Source: Pontibaca salina (lineage in GTDB: Bacteria > Pseudomonadota > Alphaproteobacteria > Rhodobacterales > Rhodobacteraceae). Taken from it: a DNA stretch of 64,000 bases. The notes beneath the pieces are model-generated. The model was given only the letters and a program-made list of their open reading frames with translations, ran no database searches and was not told the DNA's origin. Where the stretch lies: positions 239,836 to 303,835 of the forward strand of contig NZ_JAEIJD010000003.1 of the NCBI RefSeq assembly GCF_016307205.1, in the 5' to 3' direction. Position numbers and translations under genes: made by a program. Shown one piece after another: positions 18,501 to 26,720 of this stretch. Within the stretch, counting starts at the first letter, position 1, and the number at the start of each line of letters is the position of its first letter.

Positions 18501-18895
18501 CGCTTCTGGCCGAAGCATGCCACGTGCTGGATAGGCCTGCATTGGCACATCTTTTCGCGCCCGAAACGCTGGCCGAGATCCCCGTCACCGCCGAAATTGG
18601 CGGCGTGCGGTTTCATGGGGTGATCGACCGACTGGTGGTGTCCGATGAGATGATTCTAGCCGTCGATTTCAAGACCAATGCCACCGTTCCCGCCAATACC
18701 GCCACCACCCCCGAGGGGCTGTTGCGCCAGATGGGCGCCTATGCCCAGGCTCTGCAACAGATTTATCCCAACCGACCGGTGCAAACCGCGATCCTTTGGA
18801 CCCGAACAGCGCAAATCATGGAATTACCCGGCGGTCTGATTTCATCGGCATTGACCCGCGCGCTGCGTCTTGACGCGGATGGCCCGCGTTCATAG
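15506..18895 (+). CDS. addA: double-strand break repair helicase-nuclease subunit AddA
   Basis: UvrD-type superfamily 1 helicase with a C-terminal RecB-family nuclease, 1129 residues. Motifs in order are Walker A AANAGSGKTRVL (25-36), LTYTKAAASEM, TIHSFCASLLRRFPLEAG, DFDDLI with ILVDEAQDTSPEQW, VVGDKKQSIYSFQGAD, VMTVHGAKGLEAPIV and LLYVALTRAEKWL. The nuclease motifs are RGTRLHLLLEHL and ILAVDFKTNA. The enzyme unwinds and trims broken ends together with AddB. The start at 15506 overlaps the addB stop. Confidence 0.97.
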   Translation: MSPRDEATERQVQAARPDVSTWLAANAGSGKTRVLTDRVARLLLEGVQPEHILCLTYTKAAASEMQNRLFQRLGHWAMLDDDTLTQQLADLGGVDGIARDDLPHARTLFARAIETPGGLKIQTIHSFCASLLRRFPLEAGVSPQFSEIEDRAAALLRDEIIEDFADGPQAHLIDALARHVTGAGFDSIASAVVQRRTAFETALSWDDMLAAFDLPAGFDEEQLLAGVFLGGEIELIQRLSPDLLASGGNNAKAAAKLAALDGANLAALPVLESVLLTGASAKEPFTAKIGSFPTKALREGDLAPAMPALESLMARVEAARDQRLALAAARKSAALHDFAAEFLPEYARRKQLRGWLDFDDLILKARALLTDPAVAAWVLYRLDGGIDHILVDEAQDTSPEQWNVIERLAQEFTSGRGARSDVERTIFVVGDKKQSIYSFQGADPDEFDRMQHEFAHRLNATGQPLQDLTLEFSFRSSDAILRLVDLVFEGQGGAGFHKESLHRAFKADLPGRVDLWPVVEKVETDEDRHWTDPLDRPGARHHNVVLAERIAQQIRSMIEHGETVPMDGPTPGSMGRRPVRAGDFLILVQRRSDLFAEIIRACKAANLPIAGADRLKVGAELAVKDLAALLTFLATPEDDLALATVLKSPLAGWSEQDLFTLAHHRPPKGYLWAALRDAAEQYPQTLAMLDDLRNQTDFLRPYDLIERILTRHHGRANLLARLGPEAEDGINALLSQALAYERSDIPSLTGFLVWMETDDLEIKRQMGSAGDLIRVMTVHGAKGLEAPIVILPDTGPRNPPQGGEVVLAGDVPLWRVNADAMPARLSAAREAAREREAAERLRLLYVALTRAEKWLIVAAAGDLSKEGDSWYQMVEAAMKRDNAATVPVADMECLRLSHGNWDGPALQHIADPVRDRVPLPALFRQPAPPPEPEPQTLSPSDLGGAKALPGEDGLDEAAAMLRGTRLHLLLEHLPAVAPDQRGLFADRLLSDAPQAERAALLAEACHVLDRPALAHLFAPETLAEIPVTAEIGGVRFHGVIDRLVVSDEMILAVDFKTNATVPANTATTPEGLLRQMGAYAQALQQIYPNRPVQTAILWTRTAQIMELPGGLISSALTRALRLDADGPRS

Positions 18896-18931
18896 GTTCC
18901 ACTCAAGCAACACCCATTCAGGAGAAAGAAT

Positions 18932-19255
18932 ATGTCCACCATCGCCGTCACGGACGATACTTTTGATGCAGAAGTGAAAAATTCCGACATTCCGGTGGTC
19001 GTGGATTTCTGGGCCGAGTGGTGCGGCCCCTGCAAACAGATTGGCCCGGTTCTTGAGGAACTGGCCACCGAATATGCCGGCAAGGTCAAGATTGCCAAGG
19101 TTGATGTGGACAGCAATTCCACCATGGCGGCACAATTGGGCGTACGCGGAATCCCCGCGCTGTTCATCTTCAAGGACGGTGAAGTCGTGTCGAACCGTGC
19201 CGGTGCCGCACCCAAGGCCGCGCTGCAAAGCTGGATCGAAGAATCGATTGCATGA
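18932..19255 (+). CDS. trxA: thioredoxin
   Basis: The 107-residue general disulfide reductase of the cytoplasm, with the active site WAEWCGPCK (C31, C34), the buried aspartate region VVVDFWAEW, and the cis-proline loop [15 protein letters not shown]. The ATG has a strong AGGAG site ten bases upstream. It follows addA by 36 bases and could share its transcript. A hairpin terminator lies directly after it. Confidence 0.97.
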   Translation: MSTIAVTDDTFDAEVKNSDIPVVVDFWAEWCGPCKQIGPVLEELATEYAGKVKIAKVDVDSNSTMAAQLGVRGIPALFIFKDGEVVSNRAGAAPKAALQSWIEESIA

Positions 19256-19274
19256 CCGCCTGAAGACGGTTCTG

Positions 19275-19303
19275 AAAGGGCGTCCGTTTCGGGGCGCCCT
19301 TTT
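19275..19303 (+). terminator. Rho-independent terminator after trxA
   Basis: AAAGGGCGTCC (19275-19285) pairs with GGGCGCCCTTT (19292-19302), an 11-pair stem with one G-T and a six-base loop. It is followed by a short T run (TTTT across 19300-19303). It lies 20 bp after the trxA stop and separates trxA from the heat-shock-like promoter of hslV. Confidence 0.8.
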
Positions 19304-19319
19304 CACATTCGGGCGCGCC

Positions 19320-19348
19320 CTTGTGCCGAATCTGGACGCGGTCCATAT
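19320..19348 (+). promoter_or_regulatory. heat-shock (RpoH) promoter-like sequence before hslV
   Basis: CTTGTG at 19320-19325 and GTCCATAT at 19341-19348 are separated by 15 bases. This fits the sigma-32 pattern of CTTG plus CCATNT at 13-17 bp spacing. It is placed between the trxA terminator and the hslV ATG at 19374, and hslVU is a classical heat-shock operon. Confidence 0.55.
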
Positions 19349-19373
19349 ACCCTTCAATGATTAGGAGACAGCC

Positions 19374-19931
19374 ATGAGCAACGACAGTTTCCCCGGCTGG
19401 CACGGGACCACGATCATCGGTGTGCGCAAGGGCGGCAAGGTGGTGATCGCCGGCGACGGGCAAGTGTCGCTGGGCCAGACCGTCATCAAGGGGACCGCGC
19501 GCAAGGTGCGCCGGCTCAGCCCCGGCGGACATGATGTGTTAGCCGGATTTGCCGGTTCGACCGCCGACGCCTTTGCACTGCTGGAACGTCTGGAGGCCAA
19601 ACTGGAAGCCTCACCGGGGCAACTTCAACGGGCAGCCGTTGAACTGGCCAAGGATTGGCGCACCGACAAATATCTGCAAAAGCTTGAGGCAATGCTGATC
19701 GTTTCCGACGGTGTCGAGCTTTATGTCATCACCGGTGCGGGCGACGTGCTGGAACCCGAACATGACGTCACCGCCATCGGATCGGGCGGCAATTTCGCAC
19801 TGGCCGCAGCGCGTGCGATGATGGACAGTGACCGCGACGCCGAAACCATCGCCCGCGAGGCGATGGCAATTGCCGCCGACATTTGCGTTTATACCAATGG
19901 CAATTTGACGGTCGAGACGATCTCGAAATGA
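19374..19931 (+). CDS. hslV: ATP-dependent protease proteolytic subunit HslV (ClpQ)
   Basis: Proteasome-like threonine peptidase of 185 residues that degrades unfolded proteins fed by the HslU ATPase. The catalytic threonine is expected at T12 in [14 protein letters not shown], so an 11-residue propeptide is removed; such extensions are usual in alphaproteobacteria. The body has [22 protein letters not shown] and [18 protein letters not shown]. hslU follows 37 bp downstream in the same operon. Confidence 0.96.
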   Translation: MSNDSFPGWHGTTIIGVRKGGKVVIAGDGQVSLGQTVIKGTARKVRRLSPGGHDVLAGFAGSTADAFALLERLEAKLEASPGQLQRAAVELAKDWRTDKYLQKLEAMLIVSDGVELYVITGAGDVLEPEHDVTAIGSGGNFALAAARAMMDSDRDAETIAREAMAIAADICVYTNGNLTVETISK

Positions 19932-19968
19932 CAGAACACTATGCCTGCCCGCTGAAAGGACGCGATAT

Positions 19969-21276
19969 ATGACCGATCTCACCCCCCGCAAAATCGTCTC
20001 GGAACTCGACCGGTTCATCATCGGGCAAAAAGACGCGAAACGCGCCGTGGCTGTGGCGCTGCGCAACCGCTGGCGGCGCAAGCAATTGTCCGACGACCTG
20101 CGTGACGAGGTGTATCCAAAGAACATCTTGATGATCGGCCCGACCGGCGTCGGAAAAACCGAGATCTCCCGGCGTCTGGCGAAACTGGCCCGCGCGCCAT
20201 TCATCAAGATCGAGGCGACCAAGTTCACCGAGGTTGGTTATGTCGGACGCGACGTTGAACAGATCATTCGCGATCTGGCTGACAGCGCCATCGCCCAAAC
20301 CCGCGAATATATGCGCGAAGATGTCAAATCACGCGCCCATGACGCCGCTCAGGAACGGGTGATTACGGCCATTGCCGGCGAAGACGCCCGCGACGGCACG
20401 CGTGAAATGTTCCGTAGAAAGCTGAAAGCGGGCCAACTGGACGACACAATAATCGAACTGGACCTGGCGGATACATCCAGCCCGTTTCCGACGATGGAGA
20501 TTCCCGGCCAGCCCGGCGCCAATATGGGCATGATGAATCTTGGCGATATTTTCGGCAAGGCTTTCGGCGGACGCACCCAGCGGCGCAGCATGACGGTGGC
20601 CGAAAGCTATGACATCTTGATCGGGGAAGAGGCTGACAAACTTCTGGACGACGAAACCGTTACCCGCACCGCGCTGGAATCGGTTGAGCAAAACGGCATC
20701 GTGTTTCTGGACGAGATCGACAAGGTTTGCGCCCGCGCCGAAGCGCGGGGGGGCGATGTCAGCCGTGAAGGCGTGCAACGCGACCTGCTGCCACTGATCG
20801 AGGGCACCACAGTTTCGACCAAACATGGACCGGTCAAGACCGATCACATCCTGTTCATCGCCTCGGGCGCGTTCCATATTGCCAAACCATCGGACCTGCT
20901 GCCGGAATTGCAGGGCCGTCTGCCGATCCGTGTCGAATTGCGCCCGCTTACCGAAGCAGATTTCGTGCGCATTCTGACCGAAACCGACAACGCTCTGACG
21001 CGGCAATATTCGGCATTGATGGGCACCGAGCAGGTGTCCGTCAACTTTACCGACAATGGGATCGCAGCACTGGCCAAGATCGCTGCCGACGTCAATCAAA
21101 GCGTCGAGAATATCGGCGCGCGGCGGCTTTATACGGTGATGGAGCGGGTATTTGAGGAACTGTCCTTTACCGCCCCTGATCGCGGTGGCGAGAATATCAC
21201 GATTGATGCAGAATTTGTGGATGCCAATCTGGGCGAACTGTTGAAATCGACGGATATGAGCCGTTACGTCCTGTGA
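19969..21276 (+). CDS. hslU: HslU (ClpY) unfoldase ATPase of the HslVU protease
   Basis: AAA+ ATPase of 435 residues that unfolds substrates and threads them into HslV. It has Walker A GPTGVGKT at 57-64, the pore motif [11 protein letters not shown], an I-domain insertion with [17 protein letters not shown] residues, Walker [12 protein letters not shown], sensor GRLPIRVEL and the HslV-binding C-terminus SRYVL. Length is normal. The start follows a good AAGGA-type site in GCTGAAAGGACGC. Confidence 0.97.
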   Translation: MTDLTPRKIVSELDRFIIGQKDAKRAVAVALRNRWRRKQLSDDLRDEVYPKNILMIGPTGVGKTEISRRLAKLARAPFIKIEATKFTEVGYVGRDVEQIIRDLADSAIAQTREYMREDVKSRAHDAAQERVITAIAGEDARDGTREMFRRKLKAGQLDDTIIELDLADTSSPFPTMEIPGQPGANMGMMNLGDIFGKAFGGRTQRRSMTVAESYDILIGEEADKLLDDETVTRTALESVEQNGIVFLDEIDKVCARAEARGGDVSREGVQRDLLPLIEGTTVSTKHGPVKTDHILFIASGAFHIAKPSDLLPELQGRLPIRVELRPLTEADFVRILTETDNALTRQYSALMGTEQVSVNFTDNGIAALAKIAADVNQSVENIGARRLYTVMERVFEELSFTAPDRGGENITIDAEFVDANLGELLKSTDMSRYVL

Positions 21277-21288
21277 CGGTGTCAGGCG

Positions 21289-21885
21289 TTATTTGCGTTT
21301 GCGCAGGTAAACATAATAAGCGCCTTCGCCGCCATGGCTGATATGGGCCGGAGTGACCTGAAGCACCGCCTGTGACAAGGGCGGCATGGCCAGCCATTGC
21401 GGCACCTGATGTTTGAGAATGCCGCGTGGCGTTGGAATCGGTCCGTGATCGGCACTTCTGCGTCCTTTGCCGGTAATCACCAGCACCAGACGTTTGCCCC
21501 GGGATTGCGCGGTCAGAATGAACCCTGTCAACGCCGGATGGGCGCGGTCGAGCGTCATGCCGTGTAAATCAATGCGCGCATCGGGCGCGGTCTTGCCGCG
21601 CTTCATGCGAAGATGAGCCTTGCGGTCCATCCGGACCGGCGCACCGTTTAACTGGTCGGGCAGGGGCGCGCGCAAATCATATCTCGGGACCGCGCGCGCC
21701 GGGCTATAGCAAACCCGTTCGGGAGCAACGGGCTCAATGCGTGGCTTGGCTTTGGCCGGTCGTGCTTTGGGATGCGGGGCAGGGACCGACGCCGCCTTGG
21801 CCTTTGGGTGCAACCGTTCAGCCTGATTGGCAATACGATTCCACAGGTCCAGTTCTTCTGAGGTCAGGCGACGGCGGCTGGTCAT
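21289..21885 (-). CDS. Smr-domain protein
   Basis: A 198-residue protein with a basic, proline- and alanine-rich N-terminal half and a C-terminal Smr (small MutS-related) domain. The domain is marked by DARIDLHGMTLDRAHPAL, KRLVLVITGKG and the closing GGEGAYYVYLRKRK. Smr domains bind nucleic acid and several have endonuclease activity; the cellular role of the short proteobacterial form is not settled. It is convergent with hslU and follows the Tim44-like gene by 26 bp on the same strand. Confidence 0.9.
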   Translation of the reverse strand: MTSRRRLTSEELDLWNRIANQAERLHPKAKAASVPAPHPKARPAKAKPRIEPVAPERVCYSPARAVPRYDLRAPLPDQLNGAPVRMDRKAHLRMKRGKTAPDARIDLHGMTLDRAHPALTGFILTAQSRGKRLVLVITGKGRRSADHGPIPTPRGILKHQVPQWLAMPPLSQAVLQVTPAHISHGGEGAYYVYLRKRK

Positions 21886-21911
21886 TGAAAATCATCTATC
21901 GAACTGCGCCG

Positions 21912-22568
21912 TCACGCATCCGTGGCGACCAAACGCCAGTTAGGATCCGACGCGCCCATTACGCGGGCAAATGTCCATGTGTCTTTCTGGCGTTTGATCG
22001 CCGACGAGCTTCCCTCGATGATCTTGCCATCTGCATCACGCACCACCGAGGTCAGTTCACCGATAAACCGCATGGTGATTTCGGCAAGGTTGGTGTCCTT
22101 GTGGAATTCGACATCGCGGATCGCGGTTTCGCGAACGCCGACAAATTCGGATTCGATCTGCAGACCCTGATCCTCGCGCGCGGCGACGACTTCGACAAAG
22201 GAGTCGAACACATCCTCGCTCAGCAGCGGCTGGAGATTATCCAGTTCACCATGTTCAAAGCCCATGACAATCATTTCATAGGCCCCGCGCGCACCCTGCA
22301 CAAATTCGGTCACCGAGAACGATGGCTCGACCCGTTTCATTTCGGCGAACGCCTGAGCCTGCGGACTATCTTCGATGACATGATCGGTGATGTCACGATC
22401 AGGCCCGCCTTCGATCACTTCAAGATCGGGCCGGGAAGCGCGCGCTGTTTGTTCCGGCGCAGCGGGCTTTTCAAACCCCTCACGTGTGCCCAGCACGTTT
22501 CGCAACCGCAGAATCAAAAAGATCGCGATGCCGGCCAGAACCAGAAGCTGGATGATGGGCGAGTTCAT
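21912..22568 (-). CDS. Tim44-like domain protein, membrane-anchored (TimA)
   Basis: A 218-residue protein with one N-terminal membrane helix (IIQLLVLAGIAIFLILRL), a charged low-complexity linker and a C-terminal Tim44/TimA domain (FVQGARGAYEMIVMGFEHGELDNLQPLLS, FTxxR-type end WTFARVMGASDPNWRLVAT). Mitochondrial Tim44 tethers the import motor; the bacterial version is a membrane-associated protein of unclear role. The ATG at 22568 has GAGG at good spacing, so the longer upstream reading frame is not used. It is divergent from fxsA. Confidence 0.88.
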   Translation of the reverse strand: MNSPIIQLLVLAGIAIFLILRLRNVLGTREGFEKPAAPEQTARASRPDLEVIEGGPDRDITDHVIEDSPQAQAFAEMKRVEPSFSVTEFVQGARGAYEMIVMGFEHGELDNLQPLLSEDVFDSFVEVVAAREDQGLQIESEFVGVRETAIRDVEFHKDTNLAEITMRFIGELTSVVRDADGKIIEGSSSAIKRQKDTWTFARVMGASDPNWRLVATDA

Positions 22569-22672
22569 TTTTACCTCATGATACGCGCGGGCTTTGTAAC
22601 GGAACCCCTGTGCCACTATGTAGGTGACCGATGGGGCCAAGTCCACCATCCAGAGCAACGGAAAGGACGCTC

Positions 22673-23185
22673 ATGTTATATCTGTTTCTGGCGTTTGTGC
22701 TGGTTCCGATTCTGGAAATTGCATTGTTCATACAAGTTGGCGGCGTGATCGGTCTGTGGCCAACGCTGGCAATCGTGGTGCTGACCGCGTTCGCCGGCAC
22801 CTGGTTGGTGCGCAGTCAGGGCCAGCAAGAAATGAACCGGCTGCGCAAGTCCCTGTCTGACCTGAACGACCCGACCGAGCCATTGGCCCATGGTGCAATG
22901 GTGTTGCTGGCTGGTGTGCTATTGCTGACCCCGGGGTTTTTTACCGATGCCATCGGTCTGTTGCTGCTGATGCCACCGGTGCGGGTGGCCGTATTCCGCT
23001 GGTTGCGGGCGCGTATGGTCGTCACCCGATTCGAGATGGGGCCAAATCCGAAGGCGCGGCAAAATGCGCCTGACAATGGCAATGGTCGCGCCGAAGTGAT
23101 CGACGGTGATTACGAAGTTGTGAACCCCAAACGTGAGCCCGATTCACCGCCTTCGGGGTGGGTAAAAGGGCCCGAGCGCCATTGA
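22673..23185 (+). CDS. fxsA: FxsA family membrane protein
   Basis: A 170-residue membrane protein starting MLYLFLAFVLVPILEIALFIQVGGVIGLW. It has the PILE and GLxxTxxxV features of FxsA, then HGAMVLLAGVLLLTPGFFTDAIGLLLLMPPVR and a hydrophilic C-terminal tail. In E. coli FxsA overproduction relieves phage T7 exclusion in F cells; its native role is unknown. The ATG at 22673 follows GGAAAGGAC. It is divergent from the Tim44-like gene and upstream of secB. Confidence 0.9.
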   Translation: MLYLFLAFVLVPILEIALFIQVGGVIGLWPTLAIVVLTAFAGTWLVRSQGQQEMNRLRKSLSDLNDPTEPLAHGAMVLLAGVLLLTPGFFTDAIGLLLLMPPVRVAVFRWLRARMVVTRFEMGPNPKARQNAPDNGNGRAEVIDGDYEVVNPKREPDSPPSGWVKGPERH

Positions 23186-23241
23186 GCAGGATGCCGCGAA
23201 CTGATAAGTCACTGCAACGCCCAGTTTGTAAGGAATGAGAC

Positions 23242-23742
23242 ATGACCGAAAACGGTGCAGACGCTGAAAAAACGGCGCAACCGCCTCAACAGCCGCAGAT
23301 GCGGATCCTTGGCCAGTTCGTACGCGATCTGTCGTTTGAAAACATCATGGCGCAAAAGGGCACATCGGGAGAGGTACAGCCCGATGTCAGCGTTCAGGTC
23401 AATCTCGACGCGAAAAAGCGGCCGACCGACAATCAGTATGAGGTGACGATCAAGCTGAACGTCGAATCCAAGGCGAAAGAGGGTGGCGAAACCCTGTTTT
23501 TGCTGGAAGTCGATTATACCGGTGTCTTCCAGCTTGAGAACGTCCCCGAGGAACAGCTGCATCCGTTCCTTCTGATCGAATGCCCACGCATGTTGTTCCC
23601 CTTCCTGCGCCGCATCGTCAGCGATGTGACCCGCGATGGCGGCTATCCACCGCTGAATCTGGAAAATATCGATTTCCTACATCTCTATCGCAACGAGCTG
23701 GCACGCCGTAAGAGCCAAAGCGGTGAGCGCGCCGACGCCTGA
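23242..23742 (+). CDS. secB: protein-export chaperone SecB
   Basis: SecB holds preproteins unfolded and hands them to SecA. The 166-residue protein shows RILGQFVRDLSFEN, the VELKLNV-like strand YEVTIKLNVESKA, LLEVDYTGVFQLENV and the RGGYPPLNLENIDF-like segment TRDGGYPPLNLENIDF. A Q/P-rich N-terminal extension (AQPPQQPQ) precedes the fold, as in other alphaproteobacteria. It is convergent with dnaQ with only four bases between stops. Confidence 0.96.
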   Translation: MTENGADAEKTAQPPQQPQMRILGQFVRDLSFENIMAQKGTSGEVQPDVSVQVNLDAKKRPTDNQYEVTIKLNVESKAKEGGETLFLLEVDYTGVFQLENVPEEQLHPFLLIECPRMLFPFLRRIVSDVTRDGGYPPLNLENIDFLHLYRNELARRKSQSGERADA

Positions 23743-23746
23743 GGCA

Positions 23747-24424
23747 TTACCAGAGGGAATTTTCCCCGAGCTTTTCCACAAAGGCGGCATGTGCCGCCTT
23801 TTCGGCCTCGGTGATCCGCGGGCGCAGCGGCTCCGGACGGGGCTTGGGCCGCCAGGAACCGCTATTATCGGCACCTTGATCTGCATGCGAAGTCGACAGC
23901 ACCAGACCGGGTTGGCGGCCGCCGATCAATTCCAGATATACCTCGGCTAAAATTTCTGAGTCGAGCAACGCTCCGTGCAATGTGCGCGCCGAGTTATCGA
24001 TTCCAAACCGACGGCACAGGGCATCAAGCGAGGCCGGCGAACCGGGAAATCGTTTGCGCGCGATCTCCAACGTGTCGAGCGCCTGTTCCATCGGCAAAGT
24101 CGGCAGATTCATCCATTCCAGTTCGGCATTCAGGAATTTCATGTCGAACGCAGCGTTGTGGATGACCAGTTTCGCATCGGCGACGAAATCCAGAAATTTC
24201 TGTCCGACTTCGGCAAATTTCGGTTGGTTGCGCAAAAAATCATCGCCCAGCCCATGCACCTTGAACGCCTCTTCAGGCATAGGACGTTCGGGGTTTATGT
24301 AAACATGGAACGTATTGCCTGTGGCGACGTGGTTGTTCAGCTCGATACAGCCGATTTCAACGATCCGGTCGCCCGCAAACGGATCGAACCCGGTGGTTTC
24401 AGTATCAAGAACGATCTCACGCAT
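23747..24424 (-). CDS. dnaQ: DNA polymerase III epsilon subunit (3'-5' proofreading exonuclease)
   Basis: A 225-residue proofreading exonuclease of the replicative polymerase. Exo I is LDTETTGFDP (D7, E9), Exo II is VIHNAAFDMKFLN, and Exo III is LHGALLDSEILAEVYLEL, giving the full DEDDh set. A short C-terminal tail for polymerase contact follows. Its start overlaps the coaE stop by eight bases, so dnaQ is the last gene of the maf-aroE-coaE-dnaQ run. Confidence 0.96.
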   Translation of the reverse strand: MREIVLDTETTGFDPFAGDRIVEIGCIELNNHVATGNTFHVYINPERPMPEEAFKVHGLGDDFLRNQPKFAEVGQKFLDFVADAKLVIHNAAFDMKFLNAELEWMNLPTLPMEQALDTLEIARKRFPGSPASLDALCRRFGIDNSARTLHGALLDSEILAEVYLELIGGRQPGLVLSTSHADQGADNSGSWRPKPRPEPLRPRITEAEKAAHAAFVEKLGENSLW

Positions 24425-25010
24425 TGTCTATCTGCCTTCGTATGTCCTGGACTATGTCCTGCACCTGCTGACGGGCATGATCCAACGTGTCCGTCACGAT
24501 CACATAATCCGAAAGGGCGCATTTTTTGTCATTTGGCATCTGATTGTCGCGAACATGCTCGAATTGCGCAAAGGTCATCGTGCCCCGCGCCATGACGCGC
24601 TGTTTCTGTATGTCGGGCGGCACCGAGACACAAGCAACCGCGTCCATCGAAGCCTCACCGCCGGTTTCGAACAAAAGCGGAATATCGAAAACCAGAATAT
24701 CGGCTTGCGCGGTTTCGCGGAAAGCGGCGCGGTCCTGTGCAACCAGCGGATGGACAATGGATTCGATACATTGCAACGCACTGCCATCGTCGGAAATGAT
24801 TTCTTTCAATACGGCACGGCTGACCACGCCATCCTGCACAGCATCGGGAAAAACGGCCTGTATCGGTGCGACTGCAGCACCGCCTTGAGCATACAGTCGA
24901 TGCACCGCGGCATCGGCATCCCACACTGCGCAACCTTGCTCGGCAAATAGTCCGGCGGTGGTGCTTTTGCCCATGCCTATGGACCCCGTCAAACCCAGAT
25001 GAAACATCAC
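24417..25010 (-). CDS. coaE: dephospho-CoA kinase
   Basis: CoaE catalyses the last step of coenzyme A synthesis, phosphorylating the 3'-hydroxyl of dephospho-CoA. The 197-residue protein has the Walker A LTGSIGMGKSTT near 7-18, DADAAVHRLYAQGG, and the LID-side VFDIPLLFETGGE. It overlaps aroE upstream by four bases and dnaQ downstream by eight, so these genes are translated as a chain. Confidence 0.96.
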   Translation of the reverse strand: MMFHLGLTGSIGMGKSTTAGLFAEQGCAVWDADAAVHRLYAQGGAAVAPIQAVFPDAVQDGVVSRAVLKEIISDDGSALQCIESIVHPLVAQDRAAFRETAQADILVFDIPLLFETGGEASMDAVACVSVPPDIQKQRVMARGTMTFAQFEHVRDNQMPNDKKCALSDYVIVTDTLDHARQQVQDIVQDIRRQIDNA

Positions 25011-25840
25011 CCAAGCGCTGCCGCACGGGTCGCAGCGTCTACTTCGGGACGGACACCGAACCAGCGCTCGAATGCCGGAACCGCCTGATGCAGCAGCATG
25101 CCAAGCCCATCAACGGTGGTGGCACCGGCCTGCTCTGCCACTTTCAAAAGCCGGGTCTGCAATGGCGCATAGACCAAATCGGTGACCACATGATGCTTGT
25201 CCAGCCCATCCAGCGGCACCCTCAGTTCGGATTGGCCGACCATGCCCAATGATGTTGTATTCACGATCAAACTCGCGTCGTCGATGATATTGCCGGCTTG
25301 GACCCAATCCACGACACGCACGCGGTTGCCGAACTCCTCTTGCAAGCTTGCGGCCCGTGCCATGGTACGATTGGTCAGCAGAATTTCTGGCACACCGGCA
25401 TCAGACAGCGACGCAAGCACCGCCCGCGCCGCACCGCCCGCGCCCAGCACCACCGCCGGGCCAGCCTCGGGTTGCCAATTCGGCGCACCGCGACGCAAAT
25501 TCTCGATAAACCCGTACCCGTCGGTGTTGTCTGCATGAATTTTGCCATCTGGGCGAAACGTCAATGTATTCGCCGCCCCGATCAGCGCGGCGTGATCGGT
25601 AATGTCATCCGCGATTGCCAACACCGCCTCTTTATGGGGAATAGTTACGTTCACACCGGCAAATCCCATGCGGGGCAGGGTGCGGATTACCCCTTCCAGA
25701 TCATCCTGCGACACATCCATGGGGATGTAATAGCCCGCGAGCCCATAGGTTTTGAGCCAGTGCAGATGGATATGCGGCGATCGGGAATGAGCAATCGGTG
25801 ATCCGATGACGCCTGCCAGTGGAATCCGCCCGTTCGTCAT
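25007..25840 (-). CDS. aroE: shikimate dehydrogenase
   Basis: AroE reduces 3-dehydroshikimate to shikimate with NADPH in aromatic amino acid synthesis. The 277-residue enzyme has GVIGSPIAHSRSPHIH (substrate-binding serines), VTIPHKEAVL with the catalytic lysine, NTDGYGF, and the Rossmann loop VLGAGGAARAV. It is joined to maf and coaE by four-base overlaps. Confidence 0.97.
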   Translation of the reverse strand: MTNGRIPLAGVIGSPIAHSRSPHIHLHWLKTYGLAGYYIPMDVSQDDLEGVIRTLPRMGFAGVNVTIPHKEAVLAIADDITDHAALIGAANTLTFRPDGKIHADNTDGYGFIENLRRGAPNWQPEAGPAVVLGAGGAARAVLASLSDAGVPEILLTNRTMARAASLQEEFGNRVRVVDWVQAGNIIDDASLIVNTTSLGMVGQSELRVPLDGLDKHHVVTDLVYAPLQTRLLKVAEQAGATTVDGLGMLLHQAVPAFERWFGVRPEVDAATRAAALG

Positions 25841-26436
25841 TGTTCGATAACACCTTTCGTCGCCAGAAAATTCAGTATTTCCAACAATGGCATACCCAAA
25901 ACATGAAAGTAATCCCCTTCGATCCGACTGAACAGTCGCACGCCTTCCTCTTCTAACTTATAGGCGCCAACAGAACTTCGTATGCTGTCCCAGTTCCGCG
26001 CAACATAATCGTCGATATAGTCGTCTGACGCGGCACGCATCCGCAAGCGCACTTGCCCGATATGCCGCCAGATCGGCTGCCCGTTCTGGCAAATCACCGC
26101 AGCGGAGAGCAGTTTGTGGTCGTGTCCGCGCAAATTCCGCAGCTGCGTGACCGCCTGTTTCGGGGTTTCTGGTTTGGATAGAAGCTTGCCCTTGAAATCC
26201 AAAAGCTGATCGCACCCGAGAACCAGCGACTCGGGGTGCTTATTGCTGACGCGGCGCGCCTTCGCTTCGGCAAGCGCATCGGCAATGTCGCGCGGCGGCA
26301 CATGCTCGGCCAGCATGGCTGCTTTCATGGTTTGTTCATCTATACGGGCTATCTGTACTTGGAACGGCACCGCCGCATTCGCCAACAACTGCGCCCGGAT
26401 CGAGGAGCCAGAGGCAAGGATAAGTGGGATAACCAT
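25837..26436 (-). CDS. maf: Maf family nucleotide pyrophosphatase
   Basis: A 199-residue Maf-fold protein that hydrolyses non-canonical or modified nucleoside triphosphates. It begins MVIPLILASGSSIRAQLLANA, the Maf SSSxxR-type N-terminus, and contains VLGCDQLLDF and the later IRSSVGAYKLEEEGVRLF. The frame is open 11 codons upstream of 26436, but the motif position fixes the start. It is the first gene to the left of the putative origin and is transcribed away from it. Confidence 0.92.
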   Translation of the reverse strand: MVIPLILASGSSIRAQLLANAAVPFQVQIARIDEQTMKAAMLAEHVPPRDIADALAEAKARRVSNKHPESLVLGCDQLLDFKGKLLSKPETPKQAVTQLRNLRGHDHKLLSAAVICQNGQPIWRHIGQVRLRMRAASDDYIDDYVARNWDSIRSSVGAYKLEEEGVRLFSRIEGDYFHVLGMPLLEILNFLATKGVIEQ

Positions 26437-26444
26437 GTGCAAAA
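26436..26444 (-). promoter_or_regulatory. DnaA box (perfect TTWTNCACA match, reverse strand)
   Basis: TGTGCAAAA on the plus strand reads TTTTGCACA on the minus strand. It abuts the maf start codon, so DnaA bound here could also affect maf transcription. Confidence 0.5.
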
Positions 26445-26604
26445 CCACGTGTGTAAGACCGGCGGGCAACCGGGAATAATTTCATGAGTTCGTCTGGCCG
26501 CCGCAAGACGGGGGAAAACCCTGCCTCCCCAAGCTGTCCCAGCAAAGTTATACAATGGGGGCAAGGATAAGTTCAAACCATGGGATAAGTATGACCCACC
26601 ACCC

Positions 26605-26624
26605 TTGTACACACTTTATCCACA
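26605..26624 (+). promoter_or_regulatory. pair of DnaA boxes in the putative origin
   Basis: TTGTACACA (26605-26613, one mismatch) and TTATCCACA (26616-26624, the strongest known box) lie in the same orientation, two bases apart. They sit immediately left of an AT-rich block. Confidence 0.65.
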
Positions 26625-26711
26625 GGCTTAATCTAGAACTTAAACCTATAAATACTTGTTTTAGAACGACTATATTACTTACCCTGATTCAATGTTAAAT
26701 TTCAGCCATAT

Positions 26712-26720
26712 TTTTCCACA
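26712..26720 (+). promoter_or_regulatory. DnaA box (TTTTCCACA)
   Basis: A perfect TTWTNCACA match at the right edge of the AT-rich block, in the same orientation as the pair at 26605-26624. Confidence 0.5.

Noticed and set aside
26626..26645. CtrA site in the origin (TTAATCTAGAACTTAA)
   Set aside because: The TTAA half-sites are eight bases apart, not seven, and no TTAACCAT extension is present. It is probably a product of AT richness.
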